A stretch of DNA of 64,000 bases from Nonomuraea jiangxiensis (GCF_900099965.1 NZ_FNDJ01000013.1:186001-250000), one strand, 5' to 3'. Shown: positions 48,470 through 57,483, counted from the first letter of the stretch. The notes: generated from the letters alone by a model not told the origin. A program made the numbers and translations.

Positions 48470-48946
48470 TCATCGCAGGCGGTCGAGCTCGTCGGCGAAC
48501 GACAGCCGCTCGGCGATCACCGACAGGATGTCGGCGGGCAGCATGCCCTCTTCCATGCTCAGCTCCAGCAGCTCCTCCGAGCTCACACCCAGATCGCTGA
48601 GCAGCTCGAAGTCCCCGGCCGGGCGCACGCCGAGGCCGTTGCTCTCCTTGTCCGGCGCCACCCCGGCGAACTCGGCGAACAGCTCGCCCAAGGGGTCGGC
48701 CAGGACCGCGTGCACGTCGGAGAGGAACACGCGGGGCTCTTCCTCGCCCCGGTAGCGGGCGATGGCGAACCACTCGTCCTCGACCTCGACGCAGAGCAGG
48801 GCCAGCTCGTCACCGGTCAGGCCCAGGGCTTCCATGACGGCATCGCCGAAGTCGTCCACGATCTCGGCGCCGCCCAGATCGACCTCGGCGCCGCTCCAAC
48901 CATCAGAGGTCCTGACAAAAGCCGCAGAGAAGGTGTTGGACGCCAT
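48470..48946 (-). CDS. tRNA adenosine deaminase-associated protein
   Basis: 158 residues, acidic, MASNTFSAAFVRTSDGWSGA..., with ALLCVEVEDEWFAIARYRGE, RVFLSDVHAVLADPLGELFA and a C-terminal ILSVIAERLSFADELDRLR. I recognise the actinobacterial family named for its place upstream of tadA; no biochemical role is known. It lies 45 bp upstream of tadA and 18 bp after a paralogue. Confidence 0.87.
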   Translation of the reverse strand: MASNTFSAAFVRTSDGWSGAEVDLGGAEIVDDFGDAVMEALGLTGDELALLCVEVEDEWFAIARYRGEEEPRVFLSDVHAVLADPLGELFAEFAGVAPDKESNGLGVRPAGDFELLSDLGVSSEELLELSMEEGMLPADILSVIAERLSFADELDRLR

Positions 48947-48964
48947 GTCCGTCGCTCCAGGGGG

Positions 48965-49474
48965 TCAGCCGAAGACCGATTCAATGGCACGTTCGAACGG
49001 CTCGGAGAAGCCGAGCCGCGCGGCGATGCTTGACAGGACGTCTTCGGGCAGGAGGTCGATGTCGCCGGAAAGGATGCCCAGCTCCATCTCGTCCAACCCG
49101 AGATCAGCGAAGATCGACAGATCCCCGGCGGGGAGCACGGTCTCCTCGTCCTGGAGGATCTCGTCGAGCTCCTCCTCGTCGGGCACGGGAACGTCGAGAT
49201 AGTGGAGGACCTGCCGCGCCAGCGGGAAGTCCCAGGAGGCGGCGATGTCGGAGAGGAAGACGTCCACCCGATCGCCCAGGACCCGCAATGCCACGAAGAA
49301 CTCATCCCCCACGGCCACCAGACCAATCGTGCCGCTCTCACTCGGCTGCTGCCGCAGGGCATGGATGAGCCCCTGCAGGTCGGACGTGAGCGCGACCGGC
49401 AGCAGCTCGGCCTCCCAGCAGTCGTCCTCGCGATAGACCACGATGGCGAAGTCGAGCGCGTCTTCGTCTGTCAT
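48965..49474 (-). CDS. Paralogue of the tRNA adenosine deaminase-associated protein
   Basis: 169 residues, MTDEDALDFAIVVYREDDCW..., with VGDEFFVALRVLGDRVDVFL, SDIAASWDFPLARQVLHYLD and a C-terminal VLSSIAARLGFSEPFERAIE. The order of features copies that of the neighbouring gene: Trp/acidic start, a central VxxDEFFxxxR, FLSD, and a closing IxxRLxF helix. This suggests tandem duplication with strong divergence. The ATG at 49472-49474 is chosen because GGTGGGG lies 6 nt upstream. Divergent from upp. Confidence 0.82.
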   Translation of the reverse strand: MTDEDALDFAIVVYREDDCWEAELLPVALTSDLQGLIHALRQQPSESGTIGLVAVGDEFFVALRVLGDRVDVFLSDIAASWDFPLARQVLHYLDVPVPDEEELDEILQDEETVLPAGDLSIFADLGLDEMELGILSGDIDLLPEDVLSSIAARLGFSEPFERAIESVFG

Positions 49475-49645
49475 CGCCATCCCCACCCGACCTCTGACAC
49501 GACAGATATCACTAGCACCCAATCGTTCCAGAACCGGCCACGAGGCGTGTGCCTCTCCGGCCAAATTGTGATCAAAACCGATGACGTACGTCGCCCGGAG
49601 GTCGGGTCTGCACGTCAGTGTCCCCACAAGATAGCGTTGTCCCTT

Positions 49646-50284
49646 ATGGAAACCCTCGTCGTCGACCATCCGCTGGTGGCGCACAAGCTGACCACACTGC
49701 GCGATGTCCGCACCGACTCCCCCACCTTCCGCAGGCTCGCGGACGAGTTGGTGACACTGCTGGCGTACGAGGCCACCCGTGACGTGCGTGTGACGGAGGT
49801 CACCGTCGATACGCCCGTCGCCCCCGCCCACGGCGTGCGGCTGGCCAAGCCGTACCCGCTGGTCGTGCCGATCCTGCGGGCGGGGCTCGGCATGCTCGAC
49901 GGCATGACCAGGCTGCTGCCCACGGCCGAGGTCGGGTTCCTCGGCATGATCCGCGACGAGAACACGCTGCAGGCGGAGACGTACGCCACGCGGCTGCCCG
50001 AGGACCTGTCAGGACGGCAGTGCTACGTGGTCGACCCGATGCTGGCCACCGGCGGCACACTGGCGGCGGCCGTGCAATACCTGTTCGACCGGGGGGCCGT
50101 GGACGTCACGGCCATCTGCCTGCTGGCCGCCCCCGAGGGCCTGGCCTACATGGACAAGGTGTTCGCCAACACGGGCAAGCCGATCCGGGTGGTGACCGCG
50201 GCGCTCGACGAGCGGCTCAACGAGCACGGCTACATCGTCCCCGGCCTCGGTGACGCGGGAGACCGCCTCTACGGCGTCGTCTGA
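49646..50284 (+). CDS. upp: Uracil phosphoribosyltransferase
   Basis: 212 residues. It has VPILRAGLGMLDGMTRLLP (flexible loop side) and CYVVDPMLATGGTLAAAVQY, the PRPP-binding motif, then GYIVPGLGDAGDRLYGV, the uracil-binding C-terminus. It salvages uracil to UMP. TAGCGT (49632-49637) lies 8 nt before the ATG and could be the -10 of a leaderless transcript. Confidence 0.97.
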   Translation: METLVVDHPLVAHKLTTLRDVRTDSPTFRRLADELVTLLAYEATRDVRVTEVTVDTPVAPAHGVRLAKPYPLVVPILRAGLGMLDGMTRLLPTAEVGFLGMIRDENTLQAETYATRLPEDLSGRQCYVVDPMLATGGTLAAAVQYLFDRGAVDVTAICLLAAPEGLAYMDKVFANTGKPIRVVTAALDERLNEHGYIVPGLGDAGDRLYGVV

Positions 50285-50439
50285 TCTACGGCGCCGTCTG
50301 AAAAGTCCTTTATTCCGTCACACGGAGTCCCAGCTTCGTTACATACTGTGGTTGGGTGGGTACGAAGAGACGGGAAGGCAACTTCCGCATGCGCGTGGGG
50401 GAGCACGATGAGCGACATGCCCAGTGCCGAGGTGTCGTG

Positions 50440-50664
50440 GTGAACGATCACATTGAGGCCGATCCGACTCCGTACGCGGAGGTGGAGTCGGCGCTGTGCG
50501 ACGAGTTCGCCGGCGTCCATTCCTCGACCACGGTAACGCGCTGTGTCGAGGCCGCGCACTACGGCGCGCTGGAGGTCACCGGCTATGCCCATCCGAGCCT
50601 CGTCGAGCGCATCGCGCGCAAGCATCTCCACGTCCTGGCCCTCGTGGCCAGCGAGCGTGGCTAA
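50440..50664 (+). CDS. Small three-helix dimerisation-domain protein
   Basis: 74 residues: ALCDEFAGVHSSTTVTRCVE, then AHPSLVERIARKHLHVLALV. The pattern (L..xF...s..tV..cv, ...LxxRxARxxLxxLA) is that of the helical domain often fused before low-molecular-weight tyrosine phosphatases in actinomycetes; here it stands alone. The GTG at 50440 has GAGG 7 nt upstream. A GTG at 50356, just after a TACTGT box, would add 28 residues and is an alternative. Confidence 0.6.
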   Translation: MNDHIEADPTPYAEVESALCDEFAGVHSSTTVTRCVEAAHYGALEVTGYAHPSLVERIARKHLHVLALVASERG

Positions 50665-50754
50665 CCAAGATCAGAACTAACCCGCCAAAGGCATCTTTAC
50701 CCCGGCACAGGGGTGGGTAATGTATACGGCGGGAGTGGGTACACGGAGGCGACA

Positions 50755-50913
50755 GTGCAGGTCAAAAAAGTCCTCACATGGGGCGGTATCGCATTTGTTG
50801 CGTACTTCCTGCTCGCACGACCAGCCGACGCCGCGGATGCGGTGAGAGGGGCGTTCGACACGATGTTCAACGCGGCCGACTCTCTGGCCCAATTCGTCAA
50901 CAACCTCGCATGA
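50755..50913 (+). CDS. Small membrane protein of 52 residues
   Basis: VQVKKVLTWGGIAFVAYFLL... has one hydrophobic segment (about 6-20) followed by PADAADAVRGAFDTMFNAAD. The pattern of a helix then ...PxDAADxV... is shared by short conserved streptomycete proteins. GGAGG lies 7 nt before the GTG. Its stop overlaps the ATG of the PH-domain gene (ATGA), so the two are coupled. Confidence 0.75.
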   Translation: MQVKKVLTWGGIAFVAYFLLARPADAADAVRGAFDTMFNAADSLAQFVNNLA

Positions 50914-51446
50914 GACTTGTGACCCACGGGGACTCTGCCCCGTCGTCGGTCAACCGCTACCTCCTCCCCCACGAACAACAAGTCATCATGGTGCGGCGGC
51001 ATCCCGCCATCCTGTTGCGTCCGGTCGCCGAGGTCTTCGGCGGCCTGATCCTCGCCGGGCTGCTCAGCAGGTTCTTCGGCGGGGGCGAGACGGGCGGCAC
51101 GGCGCTCGTCGTCGTGTGGTGGTTGTGGCTGCTGCTGCTGATCCGTTTTGTTTGGAAAGTCGCGGAGTGGTCGGTCGATTACTTTGTGGTGACTTCCAAG
51201 CGAATGTTGCTGACCACCGGGTTGATCACGCGCAAGGTCGCGATGATGCCCCTGGGCAAGGTCACCGACATGAGTTTCCAAAGATCTCTGCTTGGGCGCA
51301 TGCTCGGTTACGGTGAGTTCATCCTGGAGTCGGCCGGTCAGGACCAGGCCCTCTCCAACGTCGAGTACATTCCGTATCCCGAGACGCTCTACCTCGAGGT
51401 CTGCCAGATGCTTTTCCCCGGCGGCAAGGACGACGGGGACGATTAA
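50910..51446 (+). CDS. Bacterial PH-domain (YdbS/bPH2-type) membrane protein
   Basis: 178 residues. An N-terminal NRYLLPHEQQVIMVRRHPAI, two transmembrane helices (about 37-55 and 60-82, WWLWLLLLIRFVW), then the bPH2 domain: DYFVVTSKRMLLTTGLITRK, VAMMPLGKVTDMSFQRSLLG and GYGEFILESAGQDQALSNVE. Function unknown; such proteins occur in actinobacterial envelope operons. Coupled to the small membrane gene upstream. Confidence 0.9.
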   Translation: MRLVTHGDSAPSSVNRYLLPHEQQVIMVRRHPAILLRPVAEVFGGLILAGLLSRFFGGGETGGTALVVVWWLWLLLLIRFVWKVAEWSVDYFVVTSKRMLLTTGLITRKVAMMPLGKVTDMSFQRSLLGRMLGYGEFILESAGQDQALSNVEYIPYPETLYLEVCQMLFPGGKDDGDD

Positions 51447-51542
51447 TCTTCGCGTGGGGAATTCTTCACGCGGGGATACCAGATTCGGCTACTTCATGCA
51501 ATCATTGCGTGTTGTTGACCCTTCCCCGCCTTGAGAGATGAG

Positions 51543-52886
51543 ATGCCGAGTCAGGGAACCATCGGTGACCGCGTCCGTGGATTGCGGCTGAACAGGCGGA
51601 TGTCCCAGGCCCAACTGGCCGGACCCGACCTGTCTGACAGTTATGTCTCGCTCATAGAGTCGGGCAAGCGCACGCCGACTCCTGTGGTCGCGCGGCTCTT
51701 GGCCGAACGCCTTGGCTGCACGACCGAGTTCCTTCTGCACGGGATCGAGCCGCGGCAGCGCATCGACACCGAGCTCGGGCTGCGTCATGCGGAGCTAGAG
51801 CTCCAGCACGGCGACCCGGCCGTCGCCGCCGACCGGTTCACGGAGATCGTGAAGGCGGCCGACGAGGAGAACGCCATGCTGACCGCGCACGCGCGGTTCG
51901 GCAGAGCACGTGCCCTTGAGGCCCAGGGCCGTCTCGGCCAGGCGGTGGAGGCGTTCGAGCGCCTGCGCAGGGAGGCGGCGGCCCACCCCGAGCGGCTGGC
52001 CGACCTGCCGCTCACCATCGCGCTGAGCCGCTGCTACCAGCGGGCCGGCGACCGCCTGCGCGCCAGCGACCTGGCCTCCTACGCTCTGGAGCAGGCCGAG
52101 CGGCTGTCGATCTCGCAGGGCGAGGTCGCGATCGACCTGGCCGCCGCACTGGTCGAGGCGCGCAGCGACAGGACCAGCGACTCGCCCGAGCTCGACTACG
52201 TCAAGCGGGTGCTGGACACCGCTGACGTTCCAGCAGTTATGGACCGTTCCGGAGAGATTCACGCGTTGTGGCACGCGAGCGCCGCCGCCGCGGCCGGGGA
52301 GGACTCGGCGCTGGCTGTTCGCCTGGCAGACGACGCGATCATGGCGGGCCGTCAGACGCGACTCGCGCTGCAGCTCGCCCGGGCCGCCATGCACTGGTCC
52401 CGGATGGCCACGACACCGATCGAGGAGGCCGAGCGGCTCGTCGAGGCCGCCTCCCGGGCGTTCGCGGTCTTCCCCGCCACGGCTCGCGAGCACAGCGAGA
52501 GCCTGATCGTGCACGCGCGGGTGCGGCTGCGGGCCGGCGACCTGGAGCGCGCGGCGGAGCTGGCCGGCACGGCGGTGGAGCTGTCGTCCGACGGCATGGG
52601 CACGACCTCCGCCGAGGCTCGGCTGGTGCTGGCCACGATCGCGCTCGACCGCGGCGAGGACGCCACCGCGCACCTGCGCACCGCCCACCAGTTGCTCGAC
52701 ACGCGCGACCGGCCGATTTTCGGGTCCGACCGGCAGGCCGCCCGCTGCTGGCGCGAGCTGGGCGACCTCTACGGCCGGGTGGAGCTCAAGACACAGCAGA
52801 CAGCCGCCTACCGAAAGGCCCTCGAAGCCGCCGGGGTCCGCTCGGCGCTGGCCGGGGTGACGGCGGACGCTACAGTTTCACACTGA
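51543..52886 (+). CDS. XRE-family regulator with TPR-like C-terminus
   Basis: 447 residues. The N-terminal HTH is GDRVRGLRLNRRMSQAQLAG followed by DLSDSYVSLIESGKRTPTP. The remaining about 380 residues are helical repeats (HARFGRARALEAQGRLGQAV, LAERLGCTTEFLL), as in TPR-type cytoplasmic regulators that sense peptides or partner proteins. ATG at 51543; GAGAG precedes. It is followed after 101 bp by a FadR-type regulator. Confidence 0.88.
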   Translation: MPSQGTIGDRVRGLRLNRRMSQAQLAGPDLSDSYVSLIESGKRTPTPVVARLLAERLGCTTEFLLHGIEPRQRIDTELGLRHAELELQHGDPAVAADRFTEIVKAADEENAMLTAHARFGRARALEAQGRLGQAVEAFERLRREAAAHPERLADLPLTIALSRCYQRAGDRLRASDLASYALEQAERLSISQGEVAIDLAAALVEARSDRTSDSPELDYVKRVLDTADVPAVMDRSGEIHALWHASAAAAAGEDSALAVRLADDAIMAGRQTRLALQLARAAMHWSRMATTPIEEAERLVEAASRAFAVFPATAREHSESLIVHARVRLRAGDLERAAELAGTAVELSSDGMGTTSAEARLVLATIALDRGEDATAHLRTAHQLLDTRDRPIFGSDRQAARCWRELGDLYGRVELKTQQTAAYRKALEAAGVRSALAGVTADATVSH

Positions 52887-52938
52887 AACCTCCGGGGGCT
52901 CCAGATTTGGCGTTCCGAGTCTGGAATAATTAGGGTCG

Positions 52939-52967
52939 ACCAGTCATTGACTCATAGGATGATTGGT
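52939..52967 (+). promoter_or_regulatory. Candidate operator of the FadR-type regulator
   Basis: ACCAGTCAT (52939-52947) and ATGATTGGT (52959-52967) are inverted repeats with 8 of 9 matches and an 11-nt spacer, 20 bp before the GTG. FadR-type proteins often bind TGGT/ACCA-containing dyads. Confidence 0.45.
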
Positions 52968-52987
52968 TTCCCCGGAGGAGGCGGACT

Positions 52988-53662
52988 GTGAGTCTGCGTA
53001 CGGCGCAGCGGGCTTCGCTTGTCGACCAGGTGATCGATCAGCTCAAGGAGCAGATCACCTCAGGGTCGTGGCGAATGAACGGCAAGATCCCGACCGAGAC
53101 CGTCCTCGCGGAGCAACTCGGAGTGGGTCGTAACACCGTTCGCGAGGCCGTACGCGCGCTCACTCACGCCGGGCTGCTCGAGTGCCGTCAGGGGGACGGC
53201 ACTTACGTCCGCGCGACCAGCGAGCTCTCCGGTGCGATGCTCAGGCGGCTGCGGCAGGCCGAGCAGCTCGAGATCCTCGAAGTACGCCGTGCGCTGGAGG
53301 TGGAGTCCGCCCGCCTGGCCGCCACCCGGCGCACCGACGACGACATCAAGCGCATCGAGGCGGCGCTGGCCGAGCGGGACCGCGCCTGGGAGCTGGACGA
53401 CCCTGACTTCTTCGTCGAGGCCGACCTGGCCTTCCACATGGCCGTCGCGCACGCCACCCACAACCTGGTGCTCATCGACCTCTACGAGGACTTCTCGGCG
53501 GCGCTGCGGGCCAGCATCACCGCGGCCGGGACGTCGCTGAACAAGAGCTACATCCCGCACGACGCGATCGCCCGGGCCATCGCGGCCGGCGACGCGGCGG
53601 CGGCCGAGCGGGCCGGGCACGCCTGCATGGAGCACATCCTCATCGCCCTCACGGAGTCCTGA
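52988..53662 (+). CDS. FadR-subfamily GntR regulator
   Basis: 224 residues. The GntR winged helix shows GKIPTETVLAEQLGVGRNTV and REAVRALTHAGLLECRQGDG. The FCD effector domain (about 85-220) carries the metal ligands expected of the family: Asp/His residues in FFVEADLAFHMAVAHATHN and a late HAxxxxxAH-like segment AAAERAGHACMEH. FCD proteins sense carboxylic acids or metals. GGAGGAGG lies upstream of the GTG. Confidence 0.92.
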   Translation: MSLRTAQRASLVDQVIDQLKEQITSGSWRMNGKIPTETVLAEQLGVGRNTVREAVRALTHAGLLECRQGDGTYVRATSELSGAMLRRLRQAEQLEILEVRRALEVESARLAATRRTDDDIKRIEAALAERDRAWELDDPDFFVEADLAFHMAVAHATHNLVLIDLYEDFSAALRASITAAGTSLNKSYIPHDAIARAIAAGDAAAAERAGHACMEHILIALTES

Positions 53663-53679
53663 CCCGGTTGAAGGGCGAG

Positions 53680-54138
53680 GTGAGCAGGAGCCGGCGCAAG
53701 CAGGAGGCGCCCGACCTCGGCATCCTGGCCGGCCGGACCCTTTTCGCGCTGCAACGGCAGCTCTTCGCCGAGCTGGCCGAGCAGGGGCATCCGGACGTGC
53801 GGCCGCGGCACGGGGCCGTACTGGCGTATCTGGACGAGGCCGGCAGCAGGGCCACCGACCTGGCCACGCTGTCGGGCCGGCACAAGCAGGTGATCGGCAC
53901 GCTGGTGGACGAGCTGGTCGAGCTCGGCTATGTGGAACGCCGCCCGGACCCGGCCGACCGCCGGGCCAAGCTGATCGTGCCCACCGAGCGCGGCCTCGAC
54001 CACATGGCCAGGTCTGACGCCGTCATCGCCGCCATGGAGGCGGCCCATGCGCAGGCCGTGGGCGAGCCCGCGTACGCGGAGTTCAAGCGGGTCTTCAAGC
54101 TGGTCGCGGAGCGGCTCAGCTCTGGCGGAGAGACATGA
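53680..54138 (+). CDS. MarR-family regulator
   Basis: 152 residues. MarR helices ATDLATLSGRHKQVIGTLVD and wing VERRPDPADRRAKLIVPTER. The GTG at 53680 has GAAGG 5 nt upstream; a TTG four codons earlier is possible. It follows the FadR-type gene by 17 bp and may be cotranscribed. Its last 23 bp overlap the convergent sliding-clamp gene. Confidence 0.88.
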   Translation: MSRSRRKQEAPDLGILAGRTLFALQRQLFAELAEQGHPDVRPRHGAVLAYLDEAGSRATDLATLSGRHKQVIGTLVDELVELGYVERRPDPADRRAKLIVPTERGLDHMARSDAVIAAMEAAHAQAVGEPAYAEFKRVFKLVAERLSSGGET

Positions 54139-55213
54139 CCAGGTAGCGGAAGGCGGGGTGGGCGTCGCCCGGCACGTCCTGGATGAGCGCGGGCCGGGTG
54201 GGCGACTCCATGTTGATCCTGGCCAGCTCGCTCTCGATGCCCGTCAGCCCGTCGAGCAGGAACTGCGACTGGAAGGCGATCTGGATGTCGTCGCCGCGCA
54301 GCTCGCACGGGACCACCTCGGCGCCGCGCCCGACGTCGCCGCCGCCCGCCTGGATCAGCACCTGCCCCTGGCTGAACGACAGCCGGATCGCGGTGTTGCG
54401 CTCGGCCACCAGGGCCACGCGCTTGATCGCGTTGACGAACGGCGCCACCGCCACGTCGGCCCTGATCGACCACTCCGCGGTCAGCCTGGCCCGGTAGTCG
54501 ATGAACTGCTCGTCGAGCAGCCGCACCGTGGTGCTGCGCCCCACGCTCTCGAACCCGGCCACCCCGTCGCCCATGGCGATCGACACCTCGCCGCCGCGCA
54601 GCGACTTGGCCACCTCCACCAGCACCCGCGACGGGACCATGGCGGAGACGGCCACGCCGGGATCGACCGGGCGCCAGAGGAAGTCACGGGCGGCGATGCG
54701 GTAGCGGTCGGTGGCCGCCATCGCCACGGACTCGCCCTCGATGTCGACCCTGATGCCGGTGAGCATGGGCAGCGTGTCGTCGCGGCTGGCCGCGGGCGCG
54801 ACCTGGCCGACCGCGGAGGCGAACACGCCGCCGCCCACGGCGCCGATGCCCGGTGGCATCGTGGGCATGGTCGGGAAGTCCTCGACCGGCATCGTGATCA
54901 GGCCGAACTCCGCGCTCCCGCAGGTCAGCACCGCCTCCGGGCCCTCCGTGACGATCTCCACCTCCTCGGCGGGGAGGCTGCGGCTGATCTCGGCCAGCAG
55001 CCGGCCGGGGATCAGCACCCGGCCCTCCTCGGCCACGTCGGCGTCGACGTCGGCCCGTGCCGAGACGTCGTAGTCGAACGCGGACAGGCTCAGCTCGTCT
55101 CCGGCCTCCAGCAGCAGTCCGGACAGGACGGGCGTCACAGGGCGGCTGGGCAGCACTCGGGCAGCCCACGCCACCGCATCTGCCAGTACATCGCGGTTAA
55201 CCCGGATTTTCAC
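54116..55213 (-). CDS. dnaN: DNA polymerase III sliding clamp (beta) homologue
   Basis: 365 residues, the normal clamp length, with three repeats of the clamp fold. It starts MKIRVNRDVLADAVAWAARV; the middle domain has SRDDTLPMLTGIRVDIEGES and AATDRYRIAARDF; the C-terminus ends FRYLVMSLRQS, near the usual YLxMPMR clamp end, with S in place of P. It lies beside regulators, not dnaA or recF, so it may be a second clamp (dnaN2) as found in some streptomycetes. Whether another dnaN exists lies outside the window. Confidence 0.9.
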   Translation of the reverse strand: MKIRVNRDVLADAVAWAARVLPSRPVTPVLSGLLLEAGDELSLSAFDYDVSARADVDADVAEEGRVLIPGRLLAEISRSLPAEEVEIVTEGPEAVLTCGSAEFGLITMPVEDFPTMPTMPPGIGAVGGGVFASAVGQVAPAASRDDTLPMLTGIRVDIEGESVAMAATDRYRIAARDFLWRPVDPGVAVSAMVPSRVLVEVAKSLRGGEVSIAMGDGVAGFESVGRSTTVRLLDEQFIDYRARLTAEWSIRADVAVAPFVNAIKRVALVAERNTAIRLSFSQGQVLIQAGGGDVGRGAEVVPCELRGDDIQIAFQSQFLLDGLTGIESELARINMESPTRPALIQDVPGDAHPAFRYLVMSLRQS

Positions 55214-55293
55214 CTGTTACCACCCCTTCGTCGTGCCCTGCCTCTACGAAAATAGCCGGTACGACCGACAACTACCGGCACTCGGGCGGACGA

Positions 55294-55944
55294 TTAGCGG
55301 CTGTTGAGGTAGGCGAGCACCGCCAGCACGCGGCGGTTGTCGTCGTCGGAGGGGGCCAGGCCGAGCTTGGCGAAGATGGAGGCCGTGTGCTTGGCCACGG
55401 CGCTCTCGCTGAGGTAGAGCCGCTGGGAGATGCCGGCGTTGGACCGCCCCTCGGCCATGGCCTCCAGGACCTCGCGCTCGCGCGGGGTGAGCGCGGCCAG
55501 CGGCTCGTTCCTGGCGTTGCTGGCCAGTAGCTTGGCGATCACCTCGGGGTCCATGGCGGTGCCACCCTCGGCGACCCGGCGTACGGCGTCGACGAACTGC
55601 GTGGCGTTGAAGACCCGGTCCTTGAGCAGGTAGCCGATCGCGCCCGAGCCGTCGGCCAGCAGCTCGCGGGCGTAGAGCTGCTCCACGTGCTGGGACAGGA
55701 CCAGGATCGGCAGCCCCGGCACCTTCGCCCTGGCCGCGAGCGCGGCCTGCAGGCCCTCGTCGGTGAACGTGGGCGGCAGCCGCACGTCCACGATCGAGAC
55801 GTCGGGCCGCAGCTCCAGCAGGCCCTTGAGCAGCTCGGGACCGGACTCCACTGCGGCGACGACCGTGAAGCCGTGGGCCTGCAGCAGGTGGACCAGCCCG
55901 TCGCGCAGCAGGTAGAGATCCTCCGCGATGAGCACCCGGCTCAC
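55294..55944 (-). CDS. NarL/LuxR-type response regulator
   Basis: 216 residues. Receiver: VLIAEDLYLLRDGLVHLL with Glu8-Asp9, phosphoacceptor Asp53 in SIVDVRLPP, and Lys in GYLLKDR. The LuxR HTH (about 150-210) is ALTPREREVLEAMAEGRSNA followed by AVAKHTASIFAKLGL. The GTG at 55942-55944 overlaps the kinase stop (GTGA) and has GGAGG 5 nt upstream. Confidence 0.94.
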   Translation of the reverse strand: MSRVLIAEDLYLLRDGLVHLLQAHGFTVVAAVESGPELLKGLLELRPDVSIVDVRLPPTFTDEGLQAALAARAKVPGLPILVLSQHVEQLYARELLADGSGAIGYLLKDRVFNATQFVDAVRRVAEGGTAMDPEVIAKLLASNARNEPLAALTPREREVLEAMAEGRSNAGISQRLYLSESAVAKHTASIFAKLGLAPSDDDNRRVLAVLAYLNSR

Positions 55945-57374
55945 TCCAACCTCCACGGTTTGCCCGGCGTCGCCCCCCTCATCCAGCGCTCCGGGTCGTG
56001 GGTGGCGGGAATGCGCATGGCCATGAAATGCATGAATATCCCGAGCCCGATCATGCCGAAGATCACCGGCCACTGCCAGACCTCGGGAAGGTACAGGGCG
56101 AGGAACCAGGACTTCTCCTCGCCTCCGAGGGCCTTGACGACGCCCGCCACGATCCCCTGCGGGAACGTCGGGCACCAGGCGGTGGCCCAGAGCGCGGCGA
56201 CCACGAGCAGCTTCCGGCGCGGCAGGCAGGCCCGCTTTCTCCCCGAGCTGCCCGGCAGCACCGCGGGCAGGTCCATGGTCACGGTGGTGGGGCCGCCCGG
56301 CGGGCTGTTGAGCGCCAGGACCCCGTCGAAGGCGGACAGCCGCCGTTCGATGCCGGACAGGCCGCTGCCCTTGGCCGGGTCGGCGCCGCCCATGCCGTCG
56401 TCGGTGACCGTGATGCGCAGATCGGAGTCGTTCGTACTGATGTCCACCTCTGCCGTGCGGGCGTCCCCGTGTCGCGCGGCGTTGGAGAGCAGCTCGCTGA
56501 CCGCGAAGTACGCCGCCGCCTCCACCGGCGCCTCCAGCCTGCCCGGCAGGTCGACCGTCACGCTGACCTGCATGGCGCTGTCCATGGCCAGCGCGCGGAC
56601 GGCGTCGCCGAGCCCGCGCTCGGCCAGCACCGGCGGGTGGATGCCGCGGATGACCCTGCGCAGCTCCGTCAGCGTCTCGGACGAGGACTCCCTGGCCTTG
56701 GCCAGCAGCGCCTTGGCCGCAGTGGGATCGTTGTCGACGAGCGCCTCCACCGCTCCGAGCGTCATGCCGATCGCCACCAGCCTGGCCTGTGCGCCGTCGT
56801 GCAGGTCACGCTCGATCCTGCGCATCTCGGCCGCCTGGGAGTCGGCCGCCAGGTTGCGCGTACGCCTGAGGTGGCTCACCTGCCCGGCCAGCCGGCTGGC
56901 GGCGGTGGCGCCGAGCACCCAGTTGCTCCAGATCGCGTAGACGCGCAGGCCGCGCCCGGGCACCAGGAGGAACGCGGGCAGCAGCAGGAGCTTCACCACC
57001 GGGTCGAGCAGCAGCCAGAGACCGTCCCGCCAGGTCGCCGGGTCGGTGAGCAGCCACTTCCAGCGGTTGTTCCAGGCCGGCACCCGCGGGCTCCGGTAGA
57101 GGGTGCGGTCCGAGCGGTACATGCCGTCCGGCTGCCGCACCGGAGGCGGTGGTTCGGGCAAGTACGGGGCCTCGATGGGGACGCCCGTCCACTCCCGCAT
57201 CAGTCGCCTGTTGAGCTCGGCGAAATACCTGACCATCCAGGCCAGCGGCGGGAAGAGGAAGATCAGGCCCATGCCGAACGAGGCCAGCAGCATGGGCAGC
57301 GCCGCCATGACCGCGGGGATCTCCGCGAGCAGCAGGGCGAGCAGCACGGCGACCTGACCGAACCTTCGGAGCAT
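55941..57374 (-). CDS. NarL-type sensor histidine kinase with C-terminal membrane helices
   Basis: 477 residues. Two N-terminal transmembrane helices, a Pro-rich loop, two more hydrophobic segments (about 130-165), then HisKA_3 with RRIERDLHDGAQARLVAIGM (His near residue 189) and an ATPase domain (SELLSNAARHGDARTAEVDI, VTDDGMGGADPAKGSGLSGI). After about residue 390 it has two further hydrophobic segments (KLLVVAALWATAW, VIFGMIGLGIFMHFMA), which is unusual. Coupled to the response regulator and divergent from an ABC exporter, its likely target. Confidence 0.92.
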   Translation of the reverse strand: MLRRFGQVAVLLALLLAEIPAVMAALPMLLASFGMGLIFLFPPLAWMVRYFAELNRRLMREWTGVPIEAPYLPEPPPPVRQPDGMYRSDRTLYRSPRVPAWNNRWKWLLTDPATWRDGLWLLLDPVVKLLLLPAFLLVPGRGLRVYAIWSNWVLGATAASRLAGQVSHLRRTRNLAADSQAAEMRRIERDLHDGAQARLVAIGMTLGAVEALVDNDPTAAKALLAKARESSSETLTELRRVIRGIHPPVLAERGLGDAVRALAMDSAMQVSVTVDLPGRLEAPVEAAAYFAVSELLSNAARHGDARTAEVDISTNDSDLRITVTDDGMGGADPAKGSGLSGIERRLSAFDGVLALNSPPGGPTTVTMDLPAVLPGSSGRKRACLPRRKLLVVAALWATAWCPTFPQGIVAGVVKALGGEEKSWFLALYLPEVWQWPVIFGMIGLGIFMHFMAMRIPATHDPERWMRGATPGKPWRLE

Positions 57375-57483
57375 GCCCTCAGTCTGCGACAGTCCCCGCG
57401 GCCCAGTCACTGCACCTAGGTACACCCTTGCCGGGCAGCTACCGGGATTCCCCCGGAAGTCCCTCGTTCCTAGCGTCGGCATC

